In this document: piece by piece, positions 1 through 9,675 of the stretch
How positions within the stretch are numbered: position 1 is the stretch's first letter
How the letters are laid out: every line of letters starts with the position of its first letter
Assembly: GCF_029963765.1 (NCBI RefSeq)
Contig: NZ_JALBYU010000009.1
Coordinates: 1-64,000, forward strand
Source of the DNA: Pseudomonas sp. UYIF39
GTDB taxonomy: Bacteria > Pseudomonadota > Gammaproteobacteria > Pseudomonadales > Pseudomonadaceae
Direction of reading: 5' to 3'
Length of the DNA: 64,000 nt
Notes under the pieces: model-generated
What the model saw: the letters and a program-made list of their open reading frames with translations, nothing else
What the model was told of the DNA's origin: nothing
Databases searched by the model: none
Made by a program: the position numbers and the translations under genes

Positions 1-23
1 GTTGTCTGGACGGTCGCGGTCAA

Positions 24-48
24 TGTGGGAGCGAGCTTGCTCGCGATG
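24..48 (+). repeat. REP-type palindrome, single copy
   Basis: The core GCGAGCTTGCTCGC is an imperfect palindrome preceded by TGTGGGA and followed by GATG. The same core recurs near 11.75, 11.80, 34.46 and 34.51 kb, in both orientations, always between genes. It matches the REP class common in fluorescent pseudomonads. No gene is visible between the left edge and the terminator at 91. Confidence 0.8.
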
Positions 49-90
49 AGGCCAGGACAGACAGCAGAGATCTCCAACCTGCAGAAACAA

Positions 91-115
91 CAAAGCCCGC
101 ACATGGCGGGCTTTG
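91..115 (-). terminator. Intrinsic terminator of the PqiC-like gene
   Basis: CAAAGCCCGC and GCGGGCTTTG form a perfect 10-bp stem with a 5-nt loop. On the minus strand it is followed by a T-rich tract (TTGTTTCTG). It lies 19 bases past the stop codon of the lipoprotein gene at 134. Confidence 0.75.
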
Positions 116-133
116 CTTTGGATTAATCCAGGC

Positions 134-847
134 TTAGAACCTGAACACTTCCATATCCGTACGAATCGGCGAAGCCATCGGGATCTTCGGTTGCTTATCC
201 TGTTCTGCCGCAGGCGCCACAGGCTTGGCTGCAGGCTTTTTTGGCGCTTCAGCAATCGGAGGCTGATTAGCCAGCGGCTTGAGCGCCACCGACAACTGGT
301 CGGCCAGACGCTGCAGCAATACACCCTGAGCCTGTACCTGAGCCGCCGTGCCACCGGCATGCTGTTCCTGCAGGTGAACGATGCGGTTATCACGAACCTG
401 GCCACGACGGTCGATCAGACGCCATTGCGCATCAAGGATCGCCGGTTGCGCCTCACCCGAGTCCAGTCGAGTAATCGTCAGAAGAACCTGCACATCCGGC
501 GTGAAGCCCACTGTCGCTGGCGCCAGCACCACGCGCTGGCTGTCCAGATGACCGGCGACCTGACGCAGCAACAGCTGATCGATATCCGACGACAGGCTAC
601 CCGCCCAACGACCATCAGCCGAAGCTTGCAGGCTGCCATCCGGCTGTCGCTGCAACAACGTTTCGCGCTGCAGGTAGTCAGCGACCGTTACCGGACCCAG
701 CAATACAGCCATTCCCGCGCTTTGCGCAGGCTGAGCCGGACTTCCGCTGTCCAGCTGATACAGCGACACCGGTTGGTGTACGCTGCAACCCGCCAGGCCA
801 AGAACGCCAGCGAGCATCAAAATAAAAGGAAGGCGCAGAGCAGTCAT
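134..847 (-). CDS. PqiC-family (DUF330) outer-membrane lipoprotein
   Basis: This is a 237-residue lipoprotein. The ATG at 847 is chosen over the more upstream in-frame start because it is followed at once by a signal peptide (MTALRLPFILMLAGVLGLAGC) with lipobox LAGC. The body contains the family pattern YQLD near the mature N terminus and an RRGQVRDNR segment. In the PqiABC/Let systems the PqiC lipoprotein works with MCE proteins in lipid transport between the membranes. The C-terminal 45 residues are Pro/Ala/Lys-rich and probably unstructured. Partner pqiA/pqiB genes, if adjacent, lie outside the visible window; none lies between it and parC. The family call is from sequence pattern and the role is inferred from the family. 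Confidence 0.7.
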   Translation of the reverse strand: MTALRLPFILMLAGVLGLAGCSVHQPVSLYQLDSGSPAQPAQSAGMAVLLGPVTVADYLQRETLLQRQPDGSLQASADGRWAGSLSSDIDQLLLRQVAGHLDSQRVVLAPATVGFTPDVQVLLTITRLDSGEAQPAILDAQWRLIDRRGQVRDNRIVHLQEQHAGGTAAQVQAQGVLLQRLADQLSVALKPLANQPPIAEAPKKPAAKPVAPAAEQDKQPKIPMASPIRTDMEVFRF

Positions 848-982
848 CGTCCCATCCAGGTGGTTGCCACAAGGCTCGCCACAGTGAAAATACTCAATAA
901 ATATGAAGAACGCTCGGCCACGCCGGCGCTTGAAAGGCCATATCATCCGTGAATATGCGTTCCGACTCCAGCGCCAAAGCGT

Positions 983-1008
983 CGATCTACGCGTTAAATC
1001 GTAGATCG
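983..1008. repeat. Inverted repeat between parC and the PqiC-like gene
   Basis: CGATCTACG and CGTAGATCG form a perfect 9-bp stem around an 8-nt AT-rich loop, 16 bases past the parC stop. There is no clear T tract on either strand, so it may be an inefficient terminator or a transcript-end stabiliser of the parE-parC operon. Confidence 0.5.
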
Positions 1009-1023
1009 AGCGCTCTAGGACGC

Positions 1024-3291
1024 TTAGTTGAGGTTTTCGACGAGCAGCGCATCTACCCTCTGAAAGCCACGTGGCAATTTGTTACCACGACGTCCACGCT
1101 CACCTTTGTAGTGTTCGAGGTCGTCTGCTTTCAGTGACAAGGTACGTTTTCCGGCCTGCAACACCAATGTGGCGCCATCCGGCAATACGGCGATGTCCGT
1201 GACATATTCTTCGCGGCTGGCGACACGCTCACCGGAGATCCCGATGATCTTGTTGCCTTTGCCCTTACCTAATTGTGGCAGATCGCTGATTTTGAAGATC
1301 AGCAGCCGACCTTCGGTGGTCACCGAGGCCAGCCAGTTGTTCTCGCGATCAGCCACCGGGCGCGGAAGTATGACCTTCGAGTTGTTCGGCAAGCTCAGCA
1401 AGGCTTTACCCGCCTTGTTCTTGGCCTGGAAGTCTTCACCCTTGACCACGAAACCGTAACCGGCGTCAGAGGCGATCACGTACAGCGAATCGTCTTCCGG
1501 CATCAGCACGCATTCGAAGCTCGCCCCTGGCGGCGGCGTCAGACGACCGGTCAGGGGTTCGCCCTGACCACGGGCCGATGGCAGCGTGTGCGCGGCCACC
1601 GAATAGCTGCGACCGGTGGAATCGATAAACACCGCAAACTGGTTGGAGCGACCGGGCGCCAAGGCCTTGAAACCATCCCCCGCCTTGTAGGAAAGCCCGG
1701 TGGCGTCGATTTCGTGCCCCTTGGCAGAGCGAACCCAGCCTTTTTCCGACAGAACGACGGTCACTTTCTCATTCGGCAGCAGATCGTGCTCGGTCAGGGC
1801 CTTGGCTTCTGCGCGCTCGACGATTGGCGAGCGGCGGTCGTCGCCGTAAGTTTCGGCGTCCTTGATCAGCTCGGTGCGTACCAGTTTTTTCAGCTTGGTT
1901 TCGCTGCCCAGCAGGGCTTGCAGCTTGGCCTGTTCCTTGAGCAGTTCATCCTGCTCGGCACGCAGCTTCATTTCTTCCAGTCGCGCCAACTGACGCAAAC
2001 GGGTGTCGAGGATGTAGTCGGCCTGGATTTCGCTCAGGGCGAAACGCTCAATCAGCGCGGCTTTCGGGTGTTCCTCGGTGCGGATGATGTGAATCACTTC
2101 ATCCAGGTTGAGGTAGGCAATCAACAAACCGTCCAACAGGTGCAGGCGACGCTCGACCTTGTCGAGGCGGAATTGCAGGCGACGACGCACGGTGTTGACG
2201 CGGAACTCAAGCCATTCCACCAGCAGCGCACGCAGATTTTTCAGCTGCGGCTTGCCGTCGAGGCCGATGATGTTGATGTTGACCCGGTAGCTCGACTCCA
2301 GCTCGGTGCTGGCGAACAGGTGTGTCATTAACGCATCGTGGTCAAAGTTTTTGCGTGCGCCCGGAATGATCACGATCCGGCACGGGTTTTCGTGGTCGGA
2401 TTCGTCTCGCAGGTCAGCGATCTGCGGGGCTTTGGACGGTTTGGCCTGCATCATGGCCGCGATCTGCTCCAGCACCTTGGCGCCGGAGACCTGATGCGGC
2501 AGCGCGGTGACGATGATGTCGCCGTCTTCGATGTGGTAGACGGCGCGCATGCGCACCGAGCCCTTGCCGGTTTCGTAGATTTTCAGCAGATCGGCACGCG
2601 GCGTGATGATTTCCGCTTCGGTCGGGTAATCCGGGCCCTGAATGTGTTCGCAGAGCTGTTCGACCGTGGCCTTGGGCTCATCGAGCAAACGCACGCACGC
2701 TGTTGCGACTTCGCGCAGGTTGTGCGGCGGCACGTCGGTGGCCATGCCCACGGCGATGCCGGTGGTGCCGTTGAGCAGGATGTTCGGCAAACGCGCCGGC
2801 AACACCAGCGGCTCGTCGAGCGTACCGTCGAAGTTCGGGCCCCAGTCCGCAGTGCCCTGCCCCAGTTCGCTGAGCAGCACTTCGGAATAACGCGACAGCC
2901 GCGCCTCGGTGTAACGCATGGCGGCGAAGGACTTGGGATCATCCGGCGCACCCCAGTTACCCTGGCCGTCGACCAGCGTGTAGCGGTAACTGAACGGCTG
3001 GGCCATCAGGACCATGGCTTCGTAGCAGGCCGAGTCGCCGTGCGGGTGGAACTTGCCGAGCACGTCACCGACGGTACGCGCCGACTTCTTGTGCTTGGAA
3101 TCGGCGTCCAGCCCCAACTCGCTCATCGCGTAGATGATGCGCCGCTGTACCGGTTTCAGGCCGTCGCCGATATGCGGCAAGGCACGGTCCATGATCACGT
3201 ACATGGAGTAGTTGAGGTAGGCATTTTCGGTGAAGTCAGCCAGTGACCGGCGTTCTACACCGTCCAGGCTGAGATCAAGGGAGTCGCTCAT
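1024..3291 (-). CDS. parC: DNA topoisomerase IV subunit A
   Basis: ParC is the DNA breakage-reunion subunit of topoisomerase IV and decatenates daughter chromosomes together with ParE. It has 755 residues, the normal Pseudomonas length. The start is the ATG at 3291 (MSDSLDLS), not the longer upstream extension. The catalytic tyrosine is Tyr127 in [11 protein letters not shown]. The quinolone-resistance region reads [15 protein letters not shown] with Ser87 and Glu91 both in the susceptible state. The C-terminal part carries the beta-pinwheel DNA-wrapping domain. It is the last gene of the run parE, phytase-like, retropepsin, parC, with only 7 bases between the retropepsin stop and the parC start. 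Confidence 0.97.
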   Translation of the reverse strand: MSDSLDLSLDGVERRSLADFTENAYLNYSMYVIMDRALPHIGDGLKPVQRRIIYAMSELGLDADSKHKKSARTVGDVLGKFHPHGDSACYEAMVLMAQPFSYRYTLVDGQGNWGAPDDPKSFAAMRYTEARLSRYSEVLLSELGQGTADWGPNFDGTLDEPLVLPARLPNILLNGTTGIAVGMATDVPPHNLREVATACVRLLDEPKATVEQLCEHIQGPDYPTEAEIITPRADLLKIYETGKGSVRMRAVYHIEDGDIIVTALPHQVSGAKVLEQIAAMMQAKPSKAPQIADLRDESDHENPCRIVIIPGARKNFDHDALMTHLFASTELESSYRVNINIIGLDGKPQLKNLRALLVEWLEFRVNTVRRRLQFRLDKVERRLHLLDGLLIAYLNLDEVIHIIRTEEHPKAALIERFALSEIQADYILDTRLRQLARLEEMKLRAEQDELLKEQAKLQALLGSETKLKKLVRTELIKDAETYGDDRRSPIVERAEAKALTEHDLLPNEKVTVVLSEKGWVRSAKGHEIDATGLSYKAGDGFKALAPGRSNQFAVFIDSTGRSYSVAAHTLPSARGQGEPLTGRLTPPPGASFECVLMPEDDSLYVIASDAGYGFVVKGEDFQAKNKAGKALLSLPNNSKVILPRPVADRENNWLASVTTEGRLLIFKISDLPQLGKGKGNKIIGISGERVASREEYVTDIAVLPDGATLVLQAGKRTLSLKADDLEHYKGERGRRGNKLPRGFQRVDALLVENLN

Positions 3292-3298
3292 GCGGGCC

Positions 3299-3823
3299 TC
3301 ATTGGTTCGTTGTCTGGCGCAGCAGCATGGTGCCACCGCGCTGGGTAAATTCAAGTTTGTTCAGCGCGCTCATACCGAGCAGCACTTGCTTGCCATCCAG
3401 GCCTGGCACGACGAGGGCGCGCACATCACGCAGCACAATGTCGCCCAGTTGCAGCCGGTCGACGCGGGTTCGGTAACCCTGGGTGCGACCGTTGGCTGTG
3501 CTCAGGGTCACCCCAGAGCCTTTTTCCAGTTTTAGCCGTTCGGCCATTTCCGCCGGGATCGACACGTCGGTCGCCCCGGTATCGAGCATGAAATCCACCG
3601 GCTGGCCGTTGATCTGGCCGCTGGCGACGAAGTGACCCTGTGTGTTGCTGGCCAGTTTCACTTCGATAAAACCTTCGCCCTGCTCAGAGCTGACGACGGT
3701 GTTGGGGTTCTGCTGACGCGCCTCCCACTGACCGAAAAAACGCGTCGCCAGAAACAGCGCCGCGCACCAGGCCAGCACCATCAACACTCGACCGGCGCGC
3801 TTGCCCGGCGGCTGCTGACTCAC
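3299..3823 (-). CDS. Membrane-anchored retropepsin-like aspartic protease (TIGR02281 type)
   Basis: This is a 174-residue single-domain aspartic protease. One N-terminal transmembrane segment (about residues 13-30) anchors it, with the protease domain presumably in the periplasm. The catalytic signature is DTGATDV with Asp81, preceded by the hydrophobic FML typical of retropepsins, and a later LLGMSALN segment matches the second family motif. Such proteins act as homodimers. The GTG start at 3823 overlaps the stop of the upstream phytase-like gene (GTGA), which suggests translational coupling. The family is widely conserved between parE and parC in Pseudomonas but the substrate is not known to me. 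Confidence 0.8.
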   Translation of the reverse strand: MSQQPPGKRAGRVLMVLAWCAALFLATRFFGQWEARQQNPNTVVSSEQGEGFIEVKLASNTQGHFVASGQINGQPVDFMLDTGATDVSIPAEMAERLKLEKGSGVTLSTANGRTQGYRTRVDRLQLGDIVLRDVRALVVPGLDGKQVLLGMSALNKLEFTQRGGTMLLRQTTNQ

Positions 3824-4809
3824 GGCTTGGCACTCCAGCCACCTTCAGGTGCGGCAAAGCGCCAGACGATCGGACGCTCCTCGCCATCGGCGCGGGCATC
3901 GTTGTTGTTGTCGGTGCCAATCCACGCGCCCTCGGCGTCAACAATCAACGCTTCGGTCAGGCCGTAAGGGTTTGAATAGCGGCGATGCGCCTGCAAGGCT
4001 TCATCGGCAAACGACCAGCAGCGCTCGACCTTGGCCGTCACCGGATCACGGCGGCAGATCTGGTAAGCGTTGCGCTCAAGGGTAAACAGCTTGCCGTTGA
4101 ACAGCGACAGGTCGGCAAAGTCTCGGGACACGGCTTTGGCTCGGGGAAACTGCACCGGCTGCATTTCTTTCCCGGCTTCGCTCAGCAACACACAGCCACC
4201 CTCGCAATCCCATACCGTTTGTTTGCGCTTGATCAGCAACAATCCACGGCTTTGACGCTCGGCGGCGAGCCACAATTGATCACCCGCCGGATTGATCGCC
4301 AGGCCCTCGAACAGCGCATTGAAGTGCAGCAGCATGCCGCTGGCCCGGGCTTCGCGAATCAGAATCGGCGAGATCTTCAGCCAGGACGATGGCCCAACGG
4401 GCGGCACTTGCAGAATCGCGGCATGGGATTCGCTGACGATGTAGCGATTACCGGCGCTGTCGCAGGTGATGCCTTCAAAATCCAGATCCCCGCCACGGAC
4501 AAAAGACGCCACCCAGGTTCGCGAACGCAAACCCCAAGGCAAACCGCTGTCTGGCACCGGTGGCACGCCGATGCCCACGGCTTCGGCTTGCCATACCCTG
4601 TCGCGGGTATCGAGCCGGTAAATCTGATCGTCGTCGCGATCCGACACCGTCCACAGATCCTTGCCGCACTGGGCCAACCCTGACAGGTTGCCGCCGCGCA
4701 TGCCGTCAACGGGATGCTCGGATAACAGGCGCAGTTCCGGCACCGGTTCGGCAAACACCGAAACCGAGGTCAGAAGTAACGCACACGCCAGGGCAAAGCC
4801 AACCCGCAT
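3820..4809 (-). CDS. Secreted phytase-like / esterase-like beta-propeller protein (PF13449 type)
   Basis: This is a 329-residue protein with a clear Sec signal peptide (about residues 1-20, cleavage after VFA), so probably periplasmic. Features of the phytase-like propeller family include GNLSGLAQCGKDLWTVSDRDDDQ near the N terminus, DFEGITCD and FEGLAINPAGDQLWLAAE. The acidic clusters (SDRDDD, TDNNNDARADGEE) suggest calcium binding. The start codon overlaps the parE stop (TGATG). The activity on a real substrate is unproven, and 'phytase-like' describes the fold rather than the reaction. Confidence 0.7.
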   Translation of the reverse strand: MRVGFALACALLLTSVSVFAEPVPELRLLSEHPVDGMRGGNLSGLAQCGKDLWTVSDRDDDQIYRLDTRDRVWQAEAVGIGVPPVPDSGLPWGLRSRTWVASFVRGGDLDFEGITCDSAGNRYIVSESHAAILQVPPVGPSSWLKISPILIREARASGMLLHFNALFEGLAINPAGDQLWLAAERQSRGLLLIKRKQTVWDCEGGCVLLSEAGKEMQPVQFPRAKAVSRDFADLSLFNGKLFTLERNAYQICRRDPVTAKVERCWSFADEALQAHRRYSNPYGLTEALIVDAEGAWIGTDNNNDARADGEERPIVWRFAAPEGGWSAKP

Positions 4810-6713
4810 CAGCCAAGAACCTCGGCCAGGTTGCCTTTGGATTCCAGCCAGGACTTGCGGTCACCGGCACGTTTTTTCGCCAGCAGCATGTCCATCATTT
4901 CCGAGGTCGCTTCAAAATCGTCCAGCGTCAGCTGCACCAGACGCCGAGTGTTCGGGTCCATGGTGGTTTCGCGCAGCTGCGGCGGGTTCATTTCACCCAG
5001 ACCTTTGAATCGTGTGACCTGCGGCTTGCCGCGTTTCTTCTCCGCCACCAGACGATCGAGGATGCCATCGCGCTCGGCCTCGTCCAGGGCGTAGTAAATC
5101 TCTTTGCCCAGGTCGATACGGTACAGCGGCGGCATCGCGACGTAGACGTGACCGGCATCCACCAACGGGCGGAAATGCTGGACGAACAACGCGCACAGCA
5201 ACGTGGCGATGTGCAGACCGTCGGAGTCGGCGTCGGCGAGAATGCAGATCTTGCCGTAACGCAGCTGAGCGATGTCCGCCGAGCCCGGATCGACACCGAT
5301 GGCCACGGCGATGTTGTGCACTTCCTGGCTGGCCAGCACTTCGCTGCCGTCGACTTCCCAGGTGTTCAGAATCTTGCCGCGCAACGGCAGGATCGCTTGA
5401 AATTCTTTGTCTCGCGCTTGCTTGGCGGAACCGCCGGCGGAATCACCTTCCACCAGGAACAGCTCGGAACGCATCGGGTCCTGCCCGGCGCAGTCGGCGA
5501 GTTTGCCCGGCAGTGCCGGCCCGGCGGTGATGCGTTTGCGCTCGACCTTTTTGCTGGCCTTGAGGCGACGGCCGGCGTTGTTGATCGCCAGTTCCGCCAA
5601 CAGCATGCCGGTTTCCGGGTTAGCGTTGAGCCACAGGCTGAAGGCATCCTTGACCACACCGGAAACGAATGCAGCCGCTTCACGGGACGACAGGCGCTCT
5701 TTGGTCTGGCCGGAGAATTGCGGCTCTTGCATCTTCATCGACAGCACGAAAGCAATGCGTTCCCAGACGTCTTCCGGCGCCAGCTTCACGCCGCGTGGCA
5801 GCAGGCTGCGGAACTCGCAAAACTCGCGCATCGCGTCGAGCAAGCCCTGACGCAGACCGTTGACGTGGGTACCGCCCTGCGCCGTCGGGATCAGGTTGAC
5901 GTAGCTTTCCTGAACGCTGTCGCCACCTTCCGGCAACCACAGCAGGGCCCAATCGACCGCTTCTTTGTTACCGGCCAGGCTGCCGCAGAACGGCTCGTCC
6001 GGCAGGCGTTCGAACTCGTTGACCGCGTCGACCAGGTAGGAACGCAGGCCGTCTTCGTAATGCCACTCGACTTTCTCTCCGGTGGCCTTGTCTTCAAAAC
6101 TGACCAGCAGCCCCGGGCACAGAACGGCCTTGGCCTTGAGCACGTGCTTGAGGCGGCTGATGGAGAATTTCGGCGAATCGAAGTATTTCGGGTCCGGCGC
6201 GAAGAATACGCTGGTACCCGTATTGCGCTTGCCGACGGTACCAATGATTTCCAGCTCGGTTTTCTTGTAACCGTCTGCGAAAGTCATCTGGTATTCGTTG
6301 CCGTCACGCTTGACGCGCACCCGGACTTCGTTCGACAAGGCGTTGACCACGGAAATACCCACCCCGTGCAGACCGCCGGAGAACTGGTAGTTCTTGTTGG
6401 AAAACTTGCCGCCCGCATGGAGTTTGGTGAGGATCAGCTCGACGCCCGACACGCCTTCTTCGGCGTGGATATCCACCGGCATGCCGCGGCCGTCATCGCT
6501 GACTTCCAGGGAGTGATCGGCGTGCAGGATGACCTGCACCGAGGTCGCGTGCCCGGCCAAGGCTTCATCGACGCTGTTGTCGATGACTTCCTGGGCAAGG
6601 TGGTTCGGCCGACTGGTGTCGGTGTACATGCCGGGGCGTTTACGCACCGGGTCGAGGCCCGAGAGGACTTCGATGGCGTCTGCGTTATAAGAGCTAGCGC
6701 TGGGAGTGGCCAT
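4809..6713 (-). CDS. parE: DNA topoisomerase IV subunit B
   Basis: ParE is the ATPase subunit of topoisomerase IV. It has 634 residues, and the ATG at 6713 (MATPSASSYNADAIEVLSG) matches the usual N terminus. The GHKL ATPase motifs are visible: EVIDNSVDEA, DDGRGMPVDIH, and GGLHGVGISVVNALS. The TOPRIM motifs are EGDSAGGSAKQARD and the DADSDG triad, ahead of GLGEMNPPQLRETTM. It heads an operon-like run that ends with parC, so both topoisomerase IV subunits are separated by only two small genes. Confidence 0.97.
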   Translation of the reverse strand: MATPSASSYNADAIEVLSGLDPVRKRPGMYTDTSRPNHLAQEVIDNSVDEALAGHATSVQVILHADHSLEVSDDGRGMPVDIHAEEGVSGVELILTKLHAGGKFSNKNYQFSGGLHGVGISVVNALSNEVRVRVKRDGNEYQMTFADGYKKTELEIIGTVGKRNTGTSVFFAPDPKYFDSPKFSISRLKHVLKAKAVLCPGLLVSFEDKATGEKVEWHYEDGLRSYLVDAVNEFERLPDEPFCGSLAGNKEAVDWALLWLPEGGDSVQESYVNLIPTAQGGTHVNGLRQGLLDAMREFCEFRSLLPRGVKLAPEDVWERIAFVLSMKMQEPQFSGQTKERLSSREAAAFVSGVVKDAFSLWLNANPETGMLLAELAINNAGRRLKASKKVERKRITAGPALPGKLADCAGQDPMRSELFLVEGDSAGGSAKQARDKEFQAILPLRGKILNTWEVDGSEVLASQEVHNIAVAIGVDPGSADIAQLRYGKICILADADSDGLHIATLLCALFVQHFRPLVDAGHVYVAMPPLYRIDLGKEIYYALDEAERDGILDRLVAEKKRGKPQVTRFKGLGEMNPPQLRETTMDPNTRRLVQLTLDDFEATSEMMDMLLAKKRAGDRKSWLESKGNLAEVLG

Positions 6714-6768
6714 GGGGTCTCGTCGTCCGCCTGTAAAAAGAGTGTTCATTGAAAATAGGGGCGAGGAC

Positions 6769-7377
6769 TCACAGTGCAGTGAAATCGATCGCCTGATACA
6801 AATCTGCGCCAATACCGGCAAAACTCAGCATTGCCGGAAGTTGCGTGGCAAAACCCTGGAAACTATGGTCGCCGCCGGCCTGGATGCGCAAGGCACAGGC
6901 CCGGTAGTACTGCTGGGCGAGGCGATAGTCCAGCGTTTCGTCGCCGGTCTGCAACCACACCTGATACCGCTGCGGGTCCTGGGGCGCCGGCACTTCCAGC
7001 TCGGCCAGGGCCGTCACGTGGTCGTGGGTCAACTCCCAGGCCTCATCGGTATACAGGTTTTTCTGAATCCCCAGATACCCGTCGAACATCCGGTGCGGGC
7101 TGACGGCGGGGTTGATCAACAGGGCCTTGAGGCCATGGCGCTCGGCCAAGTGAGTCGCATAGTAGCCGCCGAGTGAGCTGCCGACCAGCAGTGGCCGCCC
7201 AAGCTCCTCAATCGCCTTGTGTAGCTGACCGATGGCCTCACGCGGATGGTGATGCAAGGCCGGGACGCGCAATTGATCGCTCAAGCCCAGACGTTCCATT
7301 ACTTGTACCAACTGCGTGGCCTTTTTAGACGAAGGCGCGCTGTTGAAACCGTGGATATAAAGGATCGAACCAGACAT
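6769..7377 (-). CDS. yqiA: YqiA/YcfP-family alpha/beta-hydrolase esterase
   Basis: This is a 202-residue cytoplasmic hydrolase. The ATG at 7377 (MSGSILYIHGFNSAPSS) is preceded by AGGGAG at good spacing, whereas the longer upstream reading lies inside cpdA sequence. The nucleophile elbow GSSLGGYYA contains the catalytic Ser. A late Asp and the His in GGDHSFQGF complete a plausible triad, and HGFNS gives the oxyanion strand. YqiA of E. coli is an esterase of the same size encoded between cpdA and parE, and the arrangement is the same here: cpdA upstream and parE downstream, 55 bases away. Confidence 0.85.
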   Translation of the reverse strand: MSGSILYIHGFNSAPSSKKATQLVQVMERLGLSDQLRVPALHHHPREAIGQLHKAIEELGRPLLVGSSLGGYYATHLAERHGLKALLINPAVSPHRMFDGYLGIQKNLYTDEAWELTHDHVTALAELEVPAPQDPQRYQVWLQTGDETLDYRLAQQYYRACALRIQAGGDHSFQGFATQLPAMLSFAGIGADLYQAIDFTAL

Positions 7378-7465
7378 TTGAGCTCCCTGTGCGTCGGTAA
7401 AGAAGGCGCAGTTTACTGTAGGAGCTGTCGAGTGCAACGGAATGGGGACATCCGCAGGGGTAGTG

Positions 7466-8281
7466 TCAGTAGCCGTTAGAGCCGTAGTCGACCTGAAAGT
7501 CGAAGCCGGTAACGCGTTCCACGCCGGTTTCAATCTGGCCATCCGGCAAAAGTCGCAACCAGCGATACCCCGGCGCCTGGTCACTGACCTTGAAATCATC
7601 ACTGCCCGGTTCGAACTGAATACACGTCGAAGGCGAGGCAATCAGCCGCACACCCTTGCGAACCTGGTCGATCTCTTGATGCACATGCCCCCATAAAACT
7701 GCACGCACCTGCGGAAAACGATCCAGCACTGCAAACAAAGCGTCTGGATTGCGCAATCCAATCGGCTCCATCCACGCACAGCCTATCGACACCGGATGAT
7801 GGTGAAAGCACACCAGATGATGGCGCTCCGGCGCCTCACTCAACGAACGGGCCAGCAACTGTAGCTGCTCATCTTGCAAATACCCCGGCACCGAACCCGG
7901 TACGGCCGAATCGAGCAACGTGACGCGCCAGTTACCGACATCCACCACCGGCTCCAGCAACGCGCTTTGCACGGCAGCTTCGGCCATGATCCGCGGCTCA
8001 TCATGATTACCGGGAATCCAGCGCGCCGGCGCATCGAGCTGCCGCGTCAGGTCGCGAAACAGCTCATAGGACTCCAGCGTCCCGTCCTGAGAAAGATCGC
8101 CACTGGCAATAATCAGGTCGATCTGCGGCTGCTGCAGCCGCACCAGCTCGATGACTTTTTGCAGGCTGTCCCGAGTATTCATGCCCAACAACGTCCCGTC
8201 CGTCTCGGCAAACAGATGACTGTCGGAAAGTTGCACCAGCAACGCAGAATCGGCGGTGGTTAAAGTGGATACGCTCGGCAA
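7466..8281 (-). CDS. cpdA: 3',5'-cyclic-AMP phosphodiesterase
   Basis: CpdA is a calcineurin-like metallophosphodiesterase that lowers cAMP and thereby Vfr/Crp signalling. The metal-binding motifs appear in order: LSDSHLF, SGDLSQDG, GNHDEPR, CFHHHPV and GHVHQE. I choose the TTG start at 8281 because GGGAG lies six bases upstream; it gives a 271-residue protein beginning MPSVSTL. A longer TTG start at 8326 is open but has no visible ribosome site. It is the gene before yqiA in the same direction, 88 bases away. Confidence 0.9.
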   Translation of the reverse strand: MPSVSTLTTADSALLVQLSDSHLFAETDGTLLGMNTRDSLQKVIELVRLQQPQIDLIIASGDLSQDGTLESYELFRDLTRQLDAPARWIPGNHDEPRIMAEAAVQSALLEPVVDVGNWRVTLLDSAVPGSVPGYLQDEQLQLLARSLSEAPERHHLVCFHHHPVSIGCAWMEPIGLRNPDALFAVLDRFPQVRAVLWGHVHQEIDQVRKGVRLIASPSTCIQFEPGSDDFKVSDQAPGYRWLRLLPDGQIETGVERVTGFDFQVDYGSNGY

Positions 8282-8386
8282 GGCGTTCTCCCAGGGCTGA
8301 ATCACGGGATTGGATGAGTGCCGCAATTATGCTGGGGGATGATCAAAAGGGGAAACCTGTGAACCTGACGCAGTTCACATCTACCG

Positions 8387-8839
8387 CTACCGCACAACCG
8401 CGTACTCGTGTCCGCAGGCCAGGCAATGGCTCAGCCATTCACCCAAGAACATATTCAGCTGGGCCTTTTCGTCCGGCTGATGCATTGAGGCATTCGGGTA
8501 AGGATAGATGCCGCGAAAGCGTCGTGCATGTTCGGCGCTGACGACTTCGGCCATGCACGCGTCGTGATAGACCTGAACTTCCAGTTGCGGCACCGGCAGC
8601 CACGGCAGGCTATGTTCCTGGCGCACTTGCAGGGTTGTGGTGTACGGACAGACCTGCAGCACTTCGAGGGCCAGTACGCCGAGCATCTGATCGCCGTGGG
8701 TCACCGCAATGCGCCGCGCCTCAGGCTCGTTGCGCATGTCCGGCAGCAGTCGCATCAGGCGCGCGTAGTTGGCCTCGCAGGAGGCTTGCAGCCCCACGAG
8801 GTCGACCCGATAGCGATCGCGCAGTTTGTTTACGACCAT
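8387..8839 (-). CDS. DUF1249 (YqiB-family) protein
   Basis: This is a 150-residue soluble protein of the DUF1249/YqiB family, normally encoded between nudF and cpdA in gammaproteobacteria. A conserved-looking patch is YPNASMHQPDEKAQLNMFLGEWL. There is no signal peptide or membrane segment. Its start overlaps the end of nudF by 10 bases, so the two are co-translated. The molecular function is unknown, and the family call rests on position, length and pattern. Confidence 0.8.
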   Translation of the reverse strand: MVVNKLRDRYRVDLVGLQASCEANYARLMRLLPDMRNEPEARRIAVTHGDQMLGVLALEVLQVCPYTTTLQVRQEHSLPWLPVPQLEVQVYHDACMAEVVSAEHARRFRGIYPYPNASMHQPDEKAQLNMFLGEWLSHCLACGHEYAVVR

Positions 8840-9447
8840 AACCCCCTCACTTCAGCGCGGTTCAAAGCTAACCATTGCAAGGCAATGATGCTGGCCGCGT
8901 TGGCAATTCGTCCGTCGCGTACGGCCTGTAGGGCATCTTCGAACGCCCAGACCGTGACGCGGATATCTTCTGCCTCTTCCTCCAGCCCATGCAAGCCGCC
9001 GACGCCGGTGCTGTCGCAACGTCCCAGGTACAAGTGCACAAATTCATTGCTGCCGCCCGGCGATGGAAAGTATTTGGTCATCGGCCAGAGCGCCCCGAAC
9101 ACAAGCCCAGCTTCCTCCTGCGCTTCGCGGTGAGCAACTTCTTCCGGCACTTCATCTTTGTCGATCAGACCGGCGACCAGTTCGATCAGCCATGGATTGT
9201 CAGTCTTGCCCATGGCGCCGACGCGAAACTGCTCGATCAACACCACTTCGTCACGCTGCGGATCGTACGGCAGCACGCACACCGCATCGTGGCGAACAAA
9301 CACTTCACGATTGATCTCGCGGCTCATGCCACCGGCAAACAATTCGTGGCGCAAGTGCACACGATCGAGCTTGTAGAAGCCCTCGTAGCACCTTTCGCGC
9401 CGGACGATATCAACGGCGGTCGGAATGGCGTTGGCAAAATCAGTCAT
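8830..9447 (-). CDS. nudF: ADP-ribose pyrophosphatase, NUDIX hydrolase
   Basis: NudF hydrolyses ADP-ribose to AMP and ribose 5-phosphate. The protein has 205 residues. The NUDIX box G-x5-E-x7-REAQEEAG is intact, beginning at GLIDKDEVPEE, and is followed by the Pro-rich FPSPGGSNE segment characteristic of ADP-ribose pyrophosphatases. It is the first gene of the nudF-DUF1249-cpdA-yqiA run. A 228-base intergenic region separates it from the divergent DUF3298 lipoprotein gene and must hold both promoters. Confidence 0.92.
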   Translation of the reverse strand: MTDFANAIPTAVDIVRRERCYEGFYKLDRVHLRHELFAGGMSREINREVFVRHDAVCVLPYDPQRDEVVLIEQFRVGAMGKTDNPWLIELVAGLIDKDEVPEEVAHREAQEEAGLVFGALWPMTKYFPSPGGSNEFVHLYLGRCDSTGVGGLHGLEEEAEDIRVTVWAFEDALQAVRDGRIANAASIIALQWLALNRAEVRGLWS

Positions 9448-9675
9448 GACAATCCTCTTTACTGCAAATCCGTTACGAGGCTCCTTTTTGTTACTTGCAA
9501 CCTCGACTTCGCGCCATCCTAACGCGCCCGCGACCTTTGATGCAGCCCCTTTCCAGTCAGCGGGATAGACGGTGAGGGTGAAACCAACTCTAATTAGCTT
9601 AGTGGCGAACTGACTGCTTAGTTGAGAGTCGAAGCGGATAACTTTTTGCCTTTCCCTGTTTTATGAAGGACGCCC

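Noticed and set aside
1273..2331. Long plus-strand open frame of 352 codons across parC
   Set aside because: It is the antisense shadow of parC in GC-rich DNA; no ribosome site or recognisable domains.
4560..6752. Plus-strand open frame of 730 codons opposite parE
   Set aside because: It is antisense to a clear parE; composition is typical of GC-rich antisense readings and it has no motifs.
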